Below, piece after piece: positions 1 through 8,727 of a stretch of 64,000 nt of DNA. Under the pieces are notes generated by a model, which was not told the origin of the DNA, did no database searches, and saw only the letters and a program-made list of their open reading frames with translations. Source of the stretch: Spirochaetaceae bacterium. Its GTDB lineage: Bacteria; Spirochaetota; Spirochaetia; SZUA-6; Bin103. Made by a program: the position numbers and the translations under genes. The DNA is taken from the NCBI GenBank assembly GCA_026710565.1, contig JAPOQV010000496.1, positions 1 through 64,000 of the forward strand, in the 5' to 3' direction. Each line of letters starts with the position of its first letter. Position 1 is the stretch's first letter.

Positions 1-753
1 CCCGACGGCGGCGCGCGCCGGCTCGGGGCGGGGCAGGCGCCGGAGCGCGGAAACGCCCGCGGCCGCGGCGATCCCCGCAGGCCCGCCGGCGTTGAGCGCC
101 GCCACCGCCCATGGCACGACCATCCCCGCCATGGCGAGTCCCGACGCGGGACGGCCGGAGACGGAGCGCAGCGCCAATTCCGCCAGGGCGACGGCGGCGA
201 CCATGCCGGCCGCCAGCAGCCGCCTGCGGACGTCGAAGTCCAGGACCGCGAGCGCCGCCGCCGGCTCACGGAACGCCAGACGGAAGAGCAGGCCCGCCGG
301 CGGCAGGTCGGTGCGCACATAGCTCAGGCTCCTCCGCTCCCCGGACGGCTCTTCGGTGACGAAGAACCCCGCGACGCCGCGCAGGAACGGATCGTAGCGT
401 GGATCCACCGGGTCGAGTCGCTGCGTCAACCGATATGCCGGCACTTCCGCGAATCCGTCGAAGACCGTGAACCGTACCGGCGCGGCATGGGTCAGCGATC
501 CGGGGAACGCCCGCTCGAACGGGCCGGAGAGGCGTCCGCCGAGCAGATAGTATCCGTCCCACATCTGTGTGTGCGCCGAGAACAGCGGTACGGCCGCCGG
601 TGCCGCGATGGAACCGACGAACAGACAGGCAATCAGGCCCCCGACCGTCGTCCGCCGGCGCGCACCGCGCCGGGCATGACCTCGACCCCGCTCGGCGGGC
701 GCGACGCGCCGGGCCGCAGTCGCGTCGCGCGCAGCCGCCCCCGGTAGGCGCAT
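1..753 (-). CDS. Hypothetical membrane protein (C-terminus beyond window edge)
   Basis: An uninterrupted minus-strand frame runs from an ATG at 753 to the left edge, giving at least 251 codons. The N-terminal 35 residues are Arg/Ala-rich. A hydrophobic segment follows (about 38-58, around GGLIACLFVGSIAAP), then a soluble part containing MWDGYYLLGG and FDGFAEVPAYRL. The last ~70 residues visible are again hydrophobic and Ala-rich, as in membrane helices. I do not recognise the family. The start is supported by a promoter-like TTGACA-N17-GATAGT ending six bases before the ATG. The competing frames on this strand give shorter, Arg/Pro-rich, unprotein-like products. The C-terminus is missing. Confidence 0.6.
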   Translation of the reverse strand, partial: MRLPGAAARDATAARRVAPAERGRGHARRGARRRTTVGGLIACLFVGSIAAPAAVPLFSAHTQMWDGYYLLGGRLSGPFERAFPGSLTHAAPVRFTVFDGFAEVPAYRLTQRLDPVDPRYDPFLRGVAGFFVTEEPSGERRSLSYVRTDLPPAGLLFRLAFREPAAALAVLDFDVRRRLLAAGMVAAVALAELALRSVSGRPASGLAMAGMVVPWAVAALNAGGPAGIAAAAGVSALRRLPRPEPARAAVG

Positions 754-759
754 CCGTCC

Positions 760-788
760 ACTATCGAACCGGGCCGGAGGAGTGTCAA
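760..788 (-). promoter_or_regulatory. Sigma70-like promoter for the membrane protein at 753
   Basis: On the minus strand TTGACA (783-788) is followed after 17 nt by GATAGT (760-765). The -10 ends only 6 nt before the ATG at 753, so the predicted mRNA is leaderless or nearly so. Seen in sequence; function inferred. Confidence 0.55.
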
Positions 789-870
789 CGCGACCGGAGA
801 CACGGCAACCTGCGGTACCATCCGAGTGACATGGATCTACGGCCCGGGTGGCACTCGTGACGGGACAACG

Positions 871-1887
871 ATGACAGGGGCTCGCACGAACGTCGAAGCG
901 CAGCGCAACGACGCCGGCCGGCGCCTGGACCGCGTCCTGCGCCGCATGCTTCCGTCCACGCCGTTGAGCCTGCTGTATCGGCTGGTGCGGACCGGCGTGG
1001 TGCGCCTCAACGGCGCTCCCACCGTGCCGGGCGCCCGAGTTTCGCCGGGTGATCGGATCACGCTGCCGGCATCGCTTTCATGCACGCCCGCGGGGGCGGC
1101 ACGGGGCGCGAGCGCGGCCACAGCCGCTCGATCCGATCGGACGGCCCGGCTCGACCCGCGGATCCCACCGACGGTTCCCACCCTTCTGGAGAACGAGCAT
1201 GTGTTCGTGACCAGCAAGCTGGCCGGCGTCGCGGTGGCGGGGCCCGTCTCCGAACGGCCGCTGCCGCTCAGCCACAGCCTGGAGCCCATCCTGGCCGAGC
1301 GGGTGCCGGAGTCCCTGTCGTTCCGCCCGGTCGCCGTGCACCGGCTGGATCGCATCTGCTCCGGGCTGCTCATCTACGCGAAGACGATCGACGCGGCGCG
1401 CGACCTGACGGCCGTGCTGCGCGAGAGCCGCGCCACCAAGGTCTACCTCGTGGTCGTGGAAGGCACGGTGCGCCGGCCGCGGCTTCTGCAGGCGCGCCTT
1501 CGCTACGACTCTGCGCGCCGCCGAGCGGTGATCGATCACGGAGCCGCGCTGCTGCATGCCTCCCTGCTCCCGGTCGGCACGGCGGCCGGCATGACGCTTG
1601 CGGCGGTGTCCACCCGCACCGGCCGGCGCCACCAGGTCAGGGCGCTGTGCGCGAGTGCCGGGATGCCCCTCGCGGGCGACCGGCGTTACGAATCGCGACG
1701 GCAGAGGCGGCCGTTCCTGCACGCGTGGCTGCTGTGTTCCGGCGACCCGTCCCTCCTGCGCTGTACCGGCGCACGGTGGTTGGAGGCGCCGCCGGACATC
1801 GCACGGCTCGCCCGGCACTCCGCCGACTGGAAACGGGCGGCAGGGCCCCTGCGCGCCGGCTATATTGATCACGCGGCAGATCCATGA
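871..1887 (+). CDS. RluA-family 23S rRNA/tRNA pseudouridine synthase
   Basis: A 338-residue protein of the RluA/RluC/RluD family, which isomerises specific uridines in structured RNA to pseudouridine. An S4-like RNA-binding segment is at about residues 18-75 (RLDRVLRRML... VVRLNG). The catalytic motif HRLDR is at 157-161, with the nucleophilic Asp at 160. A second family block, TGRRHQVRALC...MPLAGDRRY, lies near the C-terminus. The ATG at 871 is chosen; an in-frame GTG at 826, just after TACCAT, would add 15 residues. The stop overlaps the next gene's ATG (ATGA at 1884), so the two are translationally coupled. The target uridine cannot be deduced. Confidence 0.88.
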   Translation: MTGARTNVEAQRNDAGRRLDRVLRRMLPSTPLSLLYRLVRTGVVRLNGAPTVPGARVSPGDRITLPASLSCTPAGAARGASAATAARSDRTARLDPRIPPTVPTLLENEHVFVTSKLAGVAVAGPVSERPLPLSHSLEPILAERVPESLSFRPVAVHRLDRICSGLLIYAKTIDAARDLTAVLRESRATKVYLVVVEGTVRRPRLLQARLRYDSARRRAVIDHGAALLHASLLPVGTAAGMTLAAVSTRTGRRHQVRALCASAGMPLAGDRRYESRRQRRPFLHAWLLCSGDPSLLRCTGARWLEAPPDIARLARHSADWKRAAGPLRAGYIDHAADP

Positions 1888-2765
1888 CGTGGCTGAGAAC
1901 CCTGGTGCATCACCTGACGTGGCGACTGCGCGGCGTGCGCGTCCCCGCGCTCATCGGCCGCAGCGGCACGGGCAAGAGCTTCCGCGCCCAGCTCATCGCC
2001 ACCCGCCACGGCATGGACCTCATCATCGATGACGGGCTCCTGATCCGGAACCAGAAGATCCTCGGCGGCCGGTCGGCAAAGGTCGCCAACAACGCTCTGG
2101 CCGCCGTGAAGACGGCGGTCTTTCACGACCCGCGCGCCGCCCAGGGGGCTCGGAGGCGGATCGCGGCCATGCGTCCGCGCCGCGTGCTGGTGCTGGGCAC
2201 CTCGGCGAAGATGGTGCAGCTCATCACCCGCAGGCTCGGCTTGCCGGCGCCGCACAAGTATCTGCACATCGAGGAGATCGCCAGCCGCGCGGAGATCGAT
2301 GCGGCGCGCGCGGCGCGCGAGTCCGAAGGCAAGCACATCATTCCGGTGCCGCCCGTCGAGGTACGCCGGGATTACGCACACATGGCGATCGATGCCATCA
2401 GAATCTTCTGGCAGCGGGGGGTGTTGCGGAACAAGGGGATGGTGTTCGAGAAGACCGAGGTGCTTGGCGAGAGCCGCGGAGCGGTCTCGGTTTCGGAGGC
2501 GGCACTGACGCAGATGGTCACACACTGCCTGCACGAGCACGATCCCAGCCTGCGCCTTGCGCGCGTGATCGTCAGCAAGTCGACCGGAGCGTGGGCACTG
2601 GAGGTGATCATCGACGTCCCGTCCGGTGTGGCGGCGGGACCGGGGCTGCACGATCTGCGCGAGCTCATCATGTCCAGCCTGCAGCGTTACGCCGGGCTGG
2701 TGCTGAGTCAGGTGGACGTTACCGTGGGCAGCCTCCTTCCGGATCCGGACGGCAAGCCGCGATGA
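1884..2765 (+). CDS. P-loop ATPase of unknown role, possible Asp23/Gls24-like C-terminus
   Basis: A 293-residue protein with a clear Walker A motif GRSGTGKS (25-32). A conserved-looking core follows with IIDDGLLIRNQKILGG and LVLGTSAKMVQLITRRL. The last ~85 residues (ALTQMV...VDVTVGSL) have alternating strands and helices reminiscent of Asp23/Gls24 alkaline-shock proteins; this is a resemblance judged by eye. ATGA overlap with the upstream pseudouridine synthase gene implies co-translation, so a link to RNA modification or ribosome biology is possible but unproven. It ends 14 bases from the convergent nucleotidyltransferase gene. The ATP-binding assignment is firm; the function is unknown. Confidence 0.75.
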   Translation: MTWLRTLVHHLTWRLRGVRVPALIGRSGTGKSFRAQLIATRHGMDLIIDDGLLIRNQKILGGRSAKVANNALAAVKTAVFHDPRAAQGARRRIAAMRPRRVLVLGTSAKMVQLITRRLGLPAPHKYLHIEEIASRAEIDAARAARESEGKHIIPVPPVEVRRDYAHMAIDAIRIFWQRGVLRNKGMVFEKTEVLGESRGAVSVSEAALTQMVTHCLHEHDPSLRLARVIVSKSTGAWALEVIIDVPSGVAAGPGLHDLRELIMSSLQRYAGLVLSQVDVTVGSLLPDPDGKPR

Positions 2766-2779
2766 CGGGCAGGGGCCGG

Positions 2780-3901
2780 CTACCGCCCGGGCGCAGTCCG
2801 CGATCGGGTTCGGCGCCGGCGGCGGGGCCTGGATTTCGGTTCGATCTGACCTCCGCCCAGGGACGCGACGATGGAACGGGCGTCCTCGTTGGTGATCGCG
2901 AGCGGCGCGAACGCCTCCTTCACGCCGCTCAACGTGGGTTCGGCGCCGATTCCGTTCACCGTGACAGCCAGCGCCGCCATCGCCCGTTGGCGCGTTTCCT
3001 CTCCGGCCGGCGCGGTACGCTCGATACGCGCCAGCTCCACGATCAGGGGATCCTGACGGCGCGGACGCACGCAGCCGGCCACCGCGGGAAGCATGGCGGA
3101 CAGCAAACCCAGCCGCGCGCAGTCCAGGACGATCGCCGAACCGTTGCCGGAGGCGAGCAACTTGCGCAGCTCCTCGCTCAACCGGCCGGTCGGGCACTCG
3201 CCGAGCAGCCCGGCGTGCCGCCGGATCAGCCGCCGGTACTGCTCGGGTAGGCGCACTTCCAGAAAGGCGGCGTACTTGATCGCCCGCAACATGCGCACGG
3301 GGTCGTCCACGAACGCCTGCTCGGGATCGCCGATGGTCCGCAGGCGGCCTGCGGTGAGATCCCGGAAGCCGCCCACATAGTCGATGATCTGCTGGCGCCG
3401 GGGACAGTAGTACAATCCGTTCACCGTGAAGTCCCTGCGAAGCGCGTCCTCGGCCATGGTGCCGTAGTGGTTGTCGCCATCCGCGCCCGGCCCCCCCGCG
3501 CCCGGTCCCCCCGAGCCCGGACCGCGGAAGGTCGACACCTCGACGATCCCCTGGCGGCCGGCGGGCACGTGCACGAGCTTGAACCGCCGGCCGATGATCC
3601 GCGCGCGGGAGAACAGCCGCGTGACCACGCGCGGACGGGCGCTGGTGGCGATGTCGAAGTCCTTCGGGGTGCGCCCGGTGACCAGATCGCGGATGGCGCC
3701 TCCGACGAAGTATGCCTCGTGGCCGGCGCGTTGCAGCCGGCCGACGACCGCCAATGCGTCGCGATCGAACTGCTCGCGGTCGATCCCGTGCTCGGCACGC
3801 ATGTAGACGCGGGCGGTGACGGCGTGCTCGCCGTCGGCCGTCGTCCGGTACCGCCTCAACACCGGAGGCAATCCTACCCCGTCACCGCGCGGAAAGCACA
3901 C
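2780..3901 (-). CDS. pcnB: Poly(A) polymerase / CCA-adding-type nucleotidyltransferase
   Basis: A 373-residue class II nucleotidyltransferase. It has the catalytic GG motif (67-68, YFVGGAIRD) and the metal-binding DFD (81-83). The blocks RIIGRRFKLVHV, RRDFTVNGLYY and DDPVRMLRAIKYAAFL, and the basic tail PRRRRRTR, match PcnB-type poly(A) polymerases better than plain CCA enzymes. Either way it adds nucleotides to RNA 3' ends. An unusual Gly/Pro-rich insert (GPGSGGPGAGGPG) before NHYGTMAEDALRRD is encoded by three 15-bp repeats (3481-3525). The start is a GTG at 3901; an in-frame GTG just before LRRYR is the alternative. It is divergent from the helicase gene. Confidence 0.85.
   Translation of the reverse strand: MCFPRGDGVGLPPVLRRYRTTADGEHAVTARVYMRAEHGIDREQFDRDALAVVGRLQRAGHEAYFVGGAIRDLVTGRTPKDFDIATSARPRVVTRLFSRARIIGRRFKLVHVPAGRQGIVEVSTFRGPGSGGPGAGGPGADGDNHYGTMAEDALRRDFTVNGLYYCPRRQQIIDYVGGFRDLTAGRLRTIGDPEQAFVDDPVRMLRAIKYAAFLEVRLPEQYRRLIRRHAGLLGECPTGRLSEELRKLLASGNGSAIVLDCARLGLLSAMLPAVAGCVRPRRQDPLIVELARIERTAPAGEETRQRAMAALAVTVNGIGAEPTLSGVKEAFAPLAITNEDARSIVASLGGGQIEPKSRPRRRRRTRSRTAPGR
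3481..3525 (+). repeat. 15-bp tandem repeat x3 inside pcnB
   Basis: Three consecutive 15-mers (ccgcgcccggccccc, ccgcgcccggtcccc, ccgagcccggaccgc). Read on the minus strand they encode a GGPGA-type linker, so copy-number change keeps the pcnB frame. Confidence 0.8.
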
Positions 3902-3948
3902 GCCGGTCTCACCGGCCTTGCGTGCTTCCGGTCGCCTCGCGGCCGCTC

Positions 3949-6450
3949 ATGACGCCGATGCCGGACGCGACGGTGAACCTGCCGGTCTACCGGCACCGCG
4001 GGCGCATCCTGGCCGCGCTCGAATCGCACCGCGCGGTCGTTGTGGAGAGCCCGACCGGCTCCGGCAAGACCACGCAGATCCCTCGCCTGCTGTACGAGCA
4101 CGGCTACGGCCGCACCGCGCGCATCGGCATCACCCAACCCAGGCGCATCGCCGCGGTCTCGGTGTGCCGGTACCTGCAGCGGCAGATGGCGGCCGCCGAC
4201 GGCGTTCCGGAAGCCCTGGTCGCCTACAAGATGCGGTTCGAGGACACCACCACCGCCTCCTGCGCCATCAAGATCATGACCGACGGCATACTGCTGCAGG
4301 AGATCAAGCTGGACGCCGACCTGCGCGAGTACCAGGTGGTGGTGGTGGACGAGGCGCACGAGCGAAGCCTCAACATCGATTTCACGCTGGGCCTGCTCAA
4401 GCAGGTGCTGAAGCGGCGCGAAGACCTCCGCGTGGTGGTTTCCTCGGCCACCATCAACGCCGAAGTCTTTTCGGCCTACTTCGACGGCTGCCCCATCGTG
4501 CGGGTGGACTCGCGCACCTTCCCGGTCGACGTCCACTACCGCCCCATCCACCCCGAAAACGATCCGGAGGCGACCCGGGCCGCGATCGGCGACGTCATGA
4601 CCGAGATCGACCGCACCGGCGACCCGGGCGACGTCCTGATATTCCTGAGCGGCGAGCGCGAGATCCGCGAGTGCATCGAGACCCTGAAGTCGCTGCGGCT
4701 CGGCCAGCCGCTTGCGCCGCTGCCGCTGTTCGCCAGACTGAGCGGCGACGAGCAGCAACGGGTGTTCGACGACTACCCGGGGCGCCGCAAGGTAGTGGCG
4801 GCGACCAACATCGCCGAGACCAGCCTGACCATCGACGGTATCGTCTGGGTCGTCGATCCCGGGCGGGCAAAGCTCAACGCCTACGACCCACGCACGTTCA
4901 CGGCTTCGCTGACCGAGACGCCGATCTCCCGGGCCTCCTGCGACCAGCGCACGGGCCGCGCGGGACGGACGCGCCCCGGCGTGTGCTTCCGGCTGTACGA
5001 CCGGCGGTCGTTCGAGGACCGTCCTCCGTTCACGGAAGAGGAGATCCTGCGGACCGACCTGACCGAGGTCGTGTTGCGCATGGCCGATCTGGGTATCGAC
5101 GACTTCGAAGGCTTCGACTTCATCTCGCCACCGGGGCGGCGGCACATCCGCGCAGCCGTGGACTCGCTGCGCTGGCTCGGCGCCCTGGATGACGGCCGAC
5201 GACTGACCGGAGTCGGCAAACAGATGGTCCTGTTTCCGATTCTGCCCCGGCTCGCGCGCGTCATCGTCGAGGCCATCCACCGCTACCCGACGGTCATCGA
5301 GGAAGCCATTACCGGCGCCGCGTTCCTCTCGACGCCGTCGCCGTTCCTGTACCCGTTGGGGGAAGAGGACCAGGCGCGCAGCGCTCACCAGGGCTTTCAT
5401 CACCGGCTCGGCGACTTTGCGGGCTTCCTGGACCTGCTGCGCCGGTTCGAGCGTGCCGGCGATCGCGAAGGCTTCTGCAAGCGCCACTTCCTGGACGATC
5501 GGGTGCTTGGCGAGGTTTCCAACATCAAGCGCCAGCTCGCCCAGATCGTCTCCGACATGGGTGTACCGCTTGCGGGAGGCGGTCCCCTGCACGACTACCT
5601 GTGCGCGATCTCGCGCGGACTGATCCAGTCCGTGTGCGTCAACACGGGCCGCGGCGTGTACCGGTCGCTGGCGGCCGAGAGGATCCACATCCACCCGGGG
5701 TCATCCATGTACCGGGAGGATGCGCGCTTCATCGTCGCCGGCGAGATCGTGCGCACTTCCCGCCTGTACGCCCGATCGGTCTCCCCGCTGCGCTCCGCGA
5801 TGCTCGCGCGCATCGATCAGCGCCTGGCAGAGGCGCTGGTTCCGGAACCGCGGGCGCGGTCCGGCTCGCAGCGTGGCCGCGGCGACCGCGACGGAGTCCG
5901 CGCATCACGGGCGCGACGCGGCAGCGCAACCCTGCAGCTTGCGGGGGTGGTCCTGCCGCTGACGCCCGGCAAGGGATCGCGACGCTACGCGATTCTGGAT
6001 TGGAGCGCGGTCCGCGACCGGCGGATGGAGCTGGCCTCCGCGAACCGGCGTGACCTGGGAGACGTGCGCGGCGTGATACGGGAGAGCGGCGGGGAGCTGA
6101 TGCGCGGCGTGCCGCTCTCCGCCATTCTGCAGGCACTGCCCCACCTCCGCCTGGACGAAGGGGGGCTGCGCACCTGGCCGGAACGGCGGTTCGACCCGCA
6201 CGCCGACCGGCCGGCGCTGCTCGCGGCTGCCGAGCTCGCCCTGCGCGTCGTCCCGCGAGGGGCAGGAAGCCGCCGACTGGGCTTCCTGTCCCTGGCCGCG
6301 GACGGCTCCGGCGGCTTCCGCCTGCAGCCGCGCCGCGGATGGCGCCATGCCCTGGAGGAGACGCTGGCCAGCCTGCAGTCGGTGGCCGGCGGCGCGCAGC
6401 CGCTGCAGGGGCGCCTGCGCGAGCTGTTGGAGCGGGTCTCCGAGCGGTAG
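3949..6450 (+). CDS. HrpA-like DEAH-box ATP-dependent RNA helicase
   Basis: An 833-residue superfamily 2 helicase of the DEAH/HrpA-HrpB group. Motif I is PTGSGKTT (35-42), motif II is DEAH (134-137) within VVVVDEAHERS, motif III is SAT in VVSSATIN, and motif VI is QRTGRAGRTRPG. A winged-helix/ratchet region and a DUF3418-like C-terminal region follow. It is much shorter than E. coli HrpA (about 1300 residues). Such enzymes unwind RNA or remodel RNP, including stalled ribosomes, in the cytosol. The start is uncertain among a GTG at 3922, ATG at 3949 and ATG at 3958. It ends 17 bases from convergent aroB. Confidence 0.88.
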   Translation: MTPMPDATVNLPVYRHRGRILAALESHRAVVVESPTGSGKTTQIPRLLYEHGYGRTARIGITQPRRIAAVSVCRYLQRQMAAADGVPEALVAYKMRFEDTTTASCAIKIMTDGILLQEIKLDADLREYQVVVVDEAHERSLNIDFTLGLLKQVLKRREDLRVVVSSATINAEVFSAYFDGCPIVRVDSRTFPVDVHYRPIHPENDPEATRAAIGDVMTEIDRTGDPGDVLIFLSGEREIRECIETLKSLRLGQPLAPLPLFARLSGDEQQRVFDDYPGRRKVVAATNIAETSLTIDGIVWVVDPGRAKLNAYDPRTFTASLTETPISRASCDQRTGRAGRTRPGVCFRLYDRRSFEDRPPFTEEEILRTDLTEVVLRMADLGIDDFEGFDFISPPGRRHIRAAVDSLRWLGALDDGRRLTGVGKQMVLFPILPRLARVIVEAIHRYPTVIEEAITGAAFLSTPSPFLYPLGEEDQARSAHQGFHHRLGDFAGFLDLLRRFERAGDREGFCKRHFLDDRVLGEVSNIKRQLAQIVSDMGVPLAGGGPLHDYLCAISRGLIQSVCVNTGRGVYRSLAAERIHIHPGSSMYREDARFIVAGEIVRTSRLYARSVSPLRSAMLARIDQRLAEALVPEPRARSGSQRGRGDRDGVRASRARRGSATLQLAGVVLPLTPGKGSRRYAILDWSAVRDRRMELASANRRDLGDVRGVIRESGGELMRGVPLSAILQALPHLRLDEGGLRTWPERRFDPHADRPALLAAAELALRVVPRGAGSRRLGFLSLAADGSGGFRLQPRRGWRHALEETLASLQSVAGGAQPLQGRLRELLERVSER

Positions 6451-6467
6451 GCCCGGCGCCGTCCGCG

Positions 6468-7562
6468 TTACGGGGCGGCCGACGCCAGCACGCGCAGCAC
6501 CTCGGCCCGTTCCACCGGGCGCACGAACGTATCGCCGACGCCGCGCTGCAGCACGAAGCGCAGTTGCCCGCCCCGGCGCTTCTTGTCCGCCGCCATCGCC
6601 TCCACCAGGTCCGCCGGTGGCGCCTCCGAACCCGCGCGCAGCCGAAAGCCGAGCGACCGGAGCAGCGCGAGCACCCGCTCCCGGTGCGCCGGCGGGGTCT
6701 CGCCGAGATGCACGCCGAGATCCATGGCGCGGGCGATCCCCCACGCCACCGCTTCTCCGTGGTTCCATGGGCCGAAACCCGTCACCGCCTCCAGGGCGTG
6801 TGCGAAGGTATGTCCCAGGTTGAGCACGTCGCGCAGGCCGGTGCGCTCCGTCGGGTCCGCGGCGACGATGCCACCCTTCACCTGCAGGCAGCGGCGCACT
6901 ACCGCGCAGGCCGCGTCCGTGTCGCCCGTGACCGCCGCGAACCCGTCGCGTTCCAGCAGCTCCACCAGGCCCGGGTCGCCCAGCAACGCGGTCTTGACTA
7001 CCTCGGCCATTCCGGCCGCGAGCTGTCGCGCCGGGAGGCTCGCAAGCGCGCCGGGCCAGACGACCACCTCGGCCGCCGGATAAAAGGAGCCGATGAGGTT
7101 CTTTCGGCCCCCGTAGTCGATTCCGGTCTTTCCCCCCACGGCGGCATCGACCATGGCCACCAGGGTCGTCGGGATCAGGACCAGGCGCACGCCGCGCAGG
7201 TACACGGACGCGGCGAACGCGACGACGTCGCACAGTACGCCGCCGCCGAGCGCCGTGACGCTGGCGCCGCGATCGAGTCCCGCCCGGAACGCGGCGTCGA
7301 TCACGCGCGCGACCGTGCCCCAGTCCTTGTCGGCCTCCTCCGCATCGATGCGCAGGGGCTCGGGCGATCCGGACGGGAGCAGTGGCGCGGTGTGGCGGTC
7401 GCAGACCAGCAGCGCGTTGTCCGGCGGCCCCACGTCGTCAGGGCACAAGGCCGGGACGAAGCGGATCGTCGAGGGCGACGGCCCGAACCGGAAGACCAGG
7501 TCCGACGTATCGGCGTACGACGTGTCGGCGTTGCCACCGGACGCCGGTGGACGCTCCGTCAT
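6468..7562 (-). CDS. aroB: 3-dehydroquinate synthase
   Basis: A 364-residue AroB, the second step of the shikimate pathway, converting DAHP to 3-dehydroquinate with NAD and a divalent metal. Diagnostic blocks are GGGVLCDVVAFAASVYLRG, IPTTLVAMVDAAVGGKTG and AEVVKTALLGD. The metal-ligand regions NLGHTFAHALE and WNHGEAVAWGI are present. The N-terminus carries the duplicated peptide ADTSYADTSD, encoded by a 15-bp tandem repeat (7504-7533). It lies 27 bases downstream of the LysM lipoprotein gene on the same strand and may be co-transcribed with it. Confidence 0.93.
   Translation of the reverse strand: MTERPPASGGNADTSYADTSDLVFRFGPSPSTIRFVPALCPDDVGPPDNALLVCDRHTAPLLPSGSPEPLRIDAEEADKDWGTVARVIDAAFRAGLDRGASVTALGGGVLCDVVAFAASVYLRGVRLVLIPTTLVAMVDAAVGGKTGIDYGGRKNLIGSFYPAAEVVVWPGALASLPARQLAAGMAEVVKTALLGDPGLVELLERDGFAAVTGDTDAACAVVRRCLQVKGGIVAADPTERTGLRDVLNLGHTFAHALEAVTGFGPWNHGEAVAWGIARAMDLGVHLGETPPAHRERVLALLRSLGFRLRAGSEAPPADLVEAMAADKKRRGGQLRFVLQRGVGDTFVRPVERAEVLRVLASAAP
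7504..7533 (+). repeat. 15-bp tandem duplication at aroB 5' end
   Basis: gacgtatcggcgtac is followed by gacgtgtcggcgttg (two mismatches). It encodes ADTSY/ADTSD in the AroB N-terminus, in frame. Confidence 0.65.
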
Positions 7563-7589
7563 CGGCCGCGTGGTGACGCTGGTACCCCG

Positions 7590-8363
7590 TCAGGCCCGCG
7601 GCGCGGAGACCGGATCGACGAAGCGTGAGTCCTTCGTGACCACGAAGTACAACTGCGGGGTGTTGTCGTGAGAAGTGACGCCGAGCTTGCCGATCTCCGA
7701 ACCGACCTGCACGAGGTCGCCGACCTCTACGAGCACCTGCTCGTTGTTGAGGTACGCGTAGACGTAACTGTCCTTGCGAACCAGGACGACATACCCGTAG
7801 CCGCGACTCGGTCCCGACCACGTCACCGTTCCCGAGGAGACCGACCGCACCGACTGCCCGCGAGCGCCGTGGATTGCCACGCCCCGCAACTTGCCGGTCA
7901 GCCTCTGCCGCTCCCCCGCGGTGGGCCACAGCATCGGCCCTTCCGGGTCCGCCGCGCCGTCGCTGACGCCCTGGAGGGTGAGCACGGTACCGGTGGCCAG
8001 GTCGCGCGGATCTTCGATTTCGTTCAGGCGCATCAGCTCGCCAACGTCCAGATCGAAACGGTTCGCGATCGAGTACAGCGTGTCGCCCTTGACCATCGAG
8101 TAGGTGACGGGCATCGACGGAACGGACGCCTGTTGTGCGGACGAGGCGCCCCCGCCGCCGGGCAGCCTGAGACGCATACCCACCGGCACCCGTCGGGCGT
8201 CGGTTATGTCGTTGGCCGCCATCAGCGTCTGCACCGGGATGCCCAACTCGCGCGAGGCGCTGTACAGCGTGTCGCCCCGCTGCATGACGTAGTAGCGATC
8301 CTGGCCGTGCGCGCAGCCAACCGCCCACAAGCAGATCGACAGCAGTACCAACCCTCGGAGCAC
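7590..8363 (-). CDS. LysM/M23-fold lipoprotein, catalytically degenerate (EnvC/NlpD-like)
   Basis: A 257-residue exported protein. A hydrophobic N-terminus ends in the lipobox-like AVGC, suggesting a lipoprotein. Two LysM peptidoglycan-binding motifs follow (YYVMQRGDTLYSASRELGI; VTYSMVKGDTLYSIANRF), then an M23 beta-sheet domain. The M23 active-site positions look lost: the usual YAHL region reads YVYAYLNNEQ and the usual HLHF reads QLYFVV. It may therefore be a non-enzymatic activator, as EnvC or NlpD are for amidases (inference). The GTG at 8363 is used; the region upstream to 8542 is a tRNA, so longer starts are rejected. A nearby TTG is possible. Confidence 0.78.
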   Translation of the reverse strand: MLRGLVLLSICLWAVGCAHGQDRYYVMQRGDTLYSASRELGIPVQTLMAANDITDARRVPVGMRLRLPGGGGASSAQQASVPSMPVTYSMVKGDTLYSIANRFDLDVGELMRLNEIEDPRDLATGTVLTLQGVSDGAADPEGPMLWPTAGERQRLTGKLRGVAIHGARGQSVRSVSSGTVTWSGPSRGYGYVVLVRKDSYVYAYLNNEQVLVEVGDLVQVGSEIGKLGVTSHDNTPQLYFVVTKDSRFVDPVSAPRA

Positions 8364-8469
8364 GACTCCCCTATCTTCGGCGGCTCGCCGCGGGAGGTTG
8401 AGCCTTCCGGGCTGGATTCCGGAACCGACACGGAGCGGCAGGCGCGCCACGGAGCACGGCGCGCGGGAA

Positions 8470-8542
8470 TCGGGCTGGGGAGATTTGAACTCCCGACCTC
8501 TCGGTCCCGAACCGAGCGCGCTAGCCACTGCGCCACAGCCCG
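8470..8542 (-). tRNA. tRNA-Pro (CGG)
   Basis: Cloverleaf on the minus strand. The acceptor CGGGCTG pairs with CAGCCCG and the discriminator is A. The anticodon stem CTCGG/CCGAG encloses loop TTCGGGA with anticodon CGG. The T-arm contains GTTCAAATC. CCA is not encoded. Confidence 0.95.
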
Positions 8543-8553
8543 CAGTCGTGTTT

Positions 8554-8627
8554 CGGGAGCGACGGGACTTGAACCCGCGGCCTCCGGCTTGACAGGCCGG
8601 CGCGATAACCAGCTTCGCCACGCCCCC
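8554..8627 (-). tRNA. tRNA-Asp (GTC)
   Basis: Cloverleaf on the minus strand. The acceptor GGGGGCG pairs with CGCTCCC (one G-U) and the discriminator is G. The anticodon stem CCGGC/GCCGG has loop CTGTCAA, anticodon GTC. The T-arm contains GTTCAAGTC. It lies 11 nt upstream of tRNA-Pro in the same transcript. CCA is not encoded. Confidence 0.95.
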
Positions 8628-8640
8628 GGATGAGAGCCGG

Positions 8641-8670
8641 AGGGTGCGCCGCCGTTGGCGCGCTTGTCAA
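8641..8670 (-). promoter_or_regulatory. Promoter for tRNA-Asp/tRNA-Pro
   Basis: TTGACA (8665-8670 on the minus strand) is followed after 18 nt by CACCCT (8641-8646), 13 nt before the tRNA-Asp 5' end. The -35 is good and the -10 is weak. Confidence 0.45.
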
Positions 8671-8727
8671 GGCCGGCGCGCCGGCCGGATGGCACACCCT
8701 GGTCCGTGCGATGACAGCGGCCCTGCG

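Noticed and set aside
3874..5694. A 606-codon frame antisense to the DEAH helicase
   Set aside because: Shadow of the helicase gene, which has all SF2 motifs on the plus strand.
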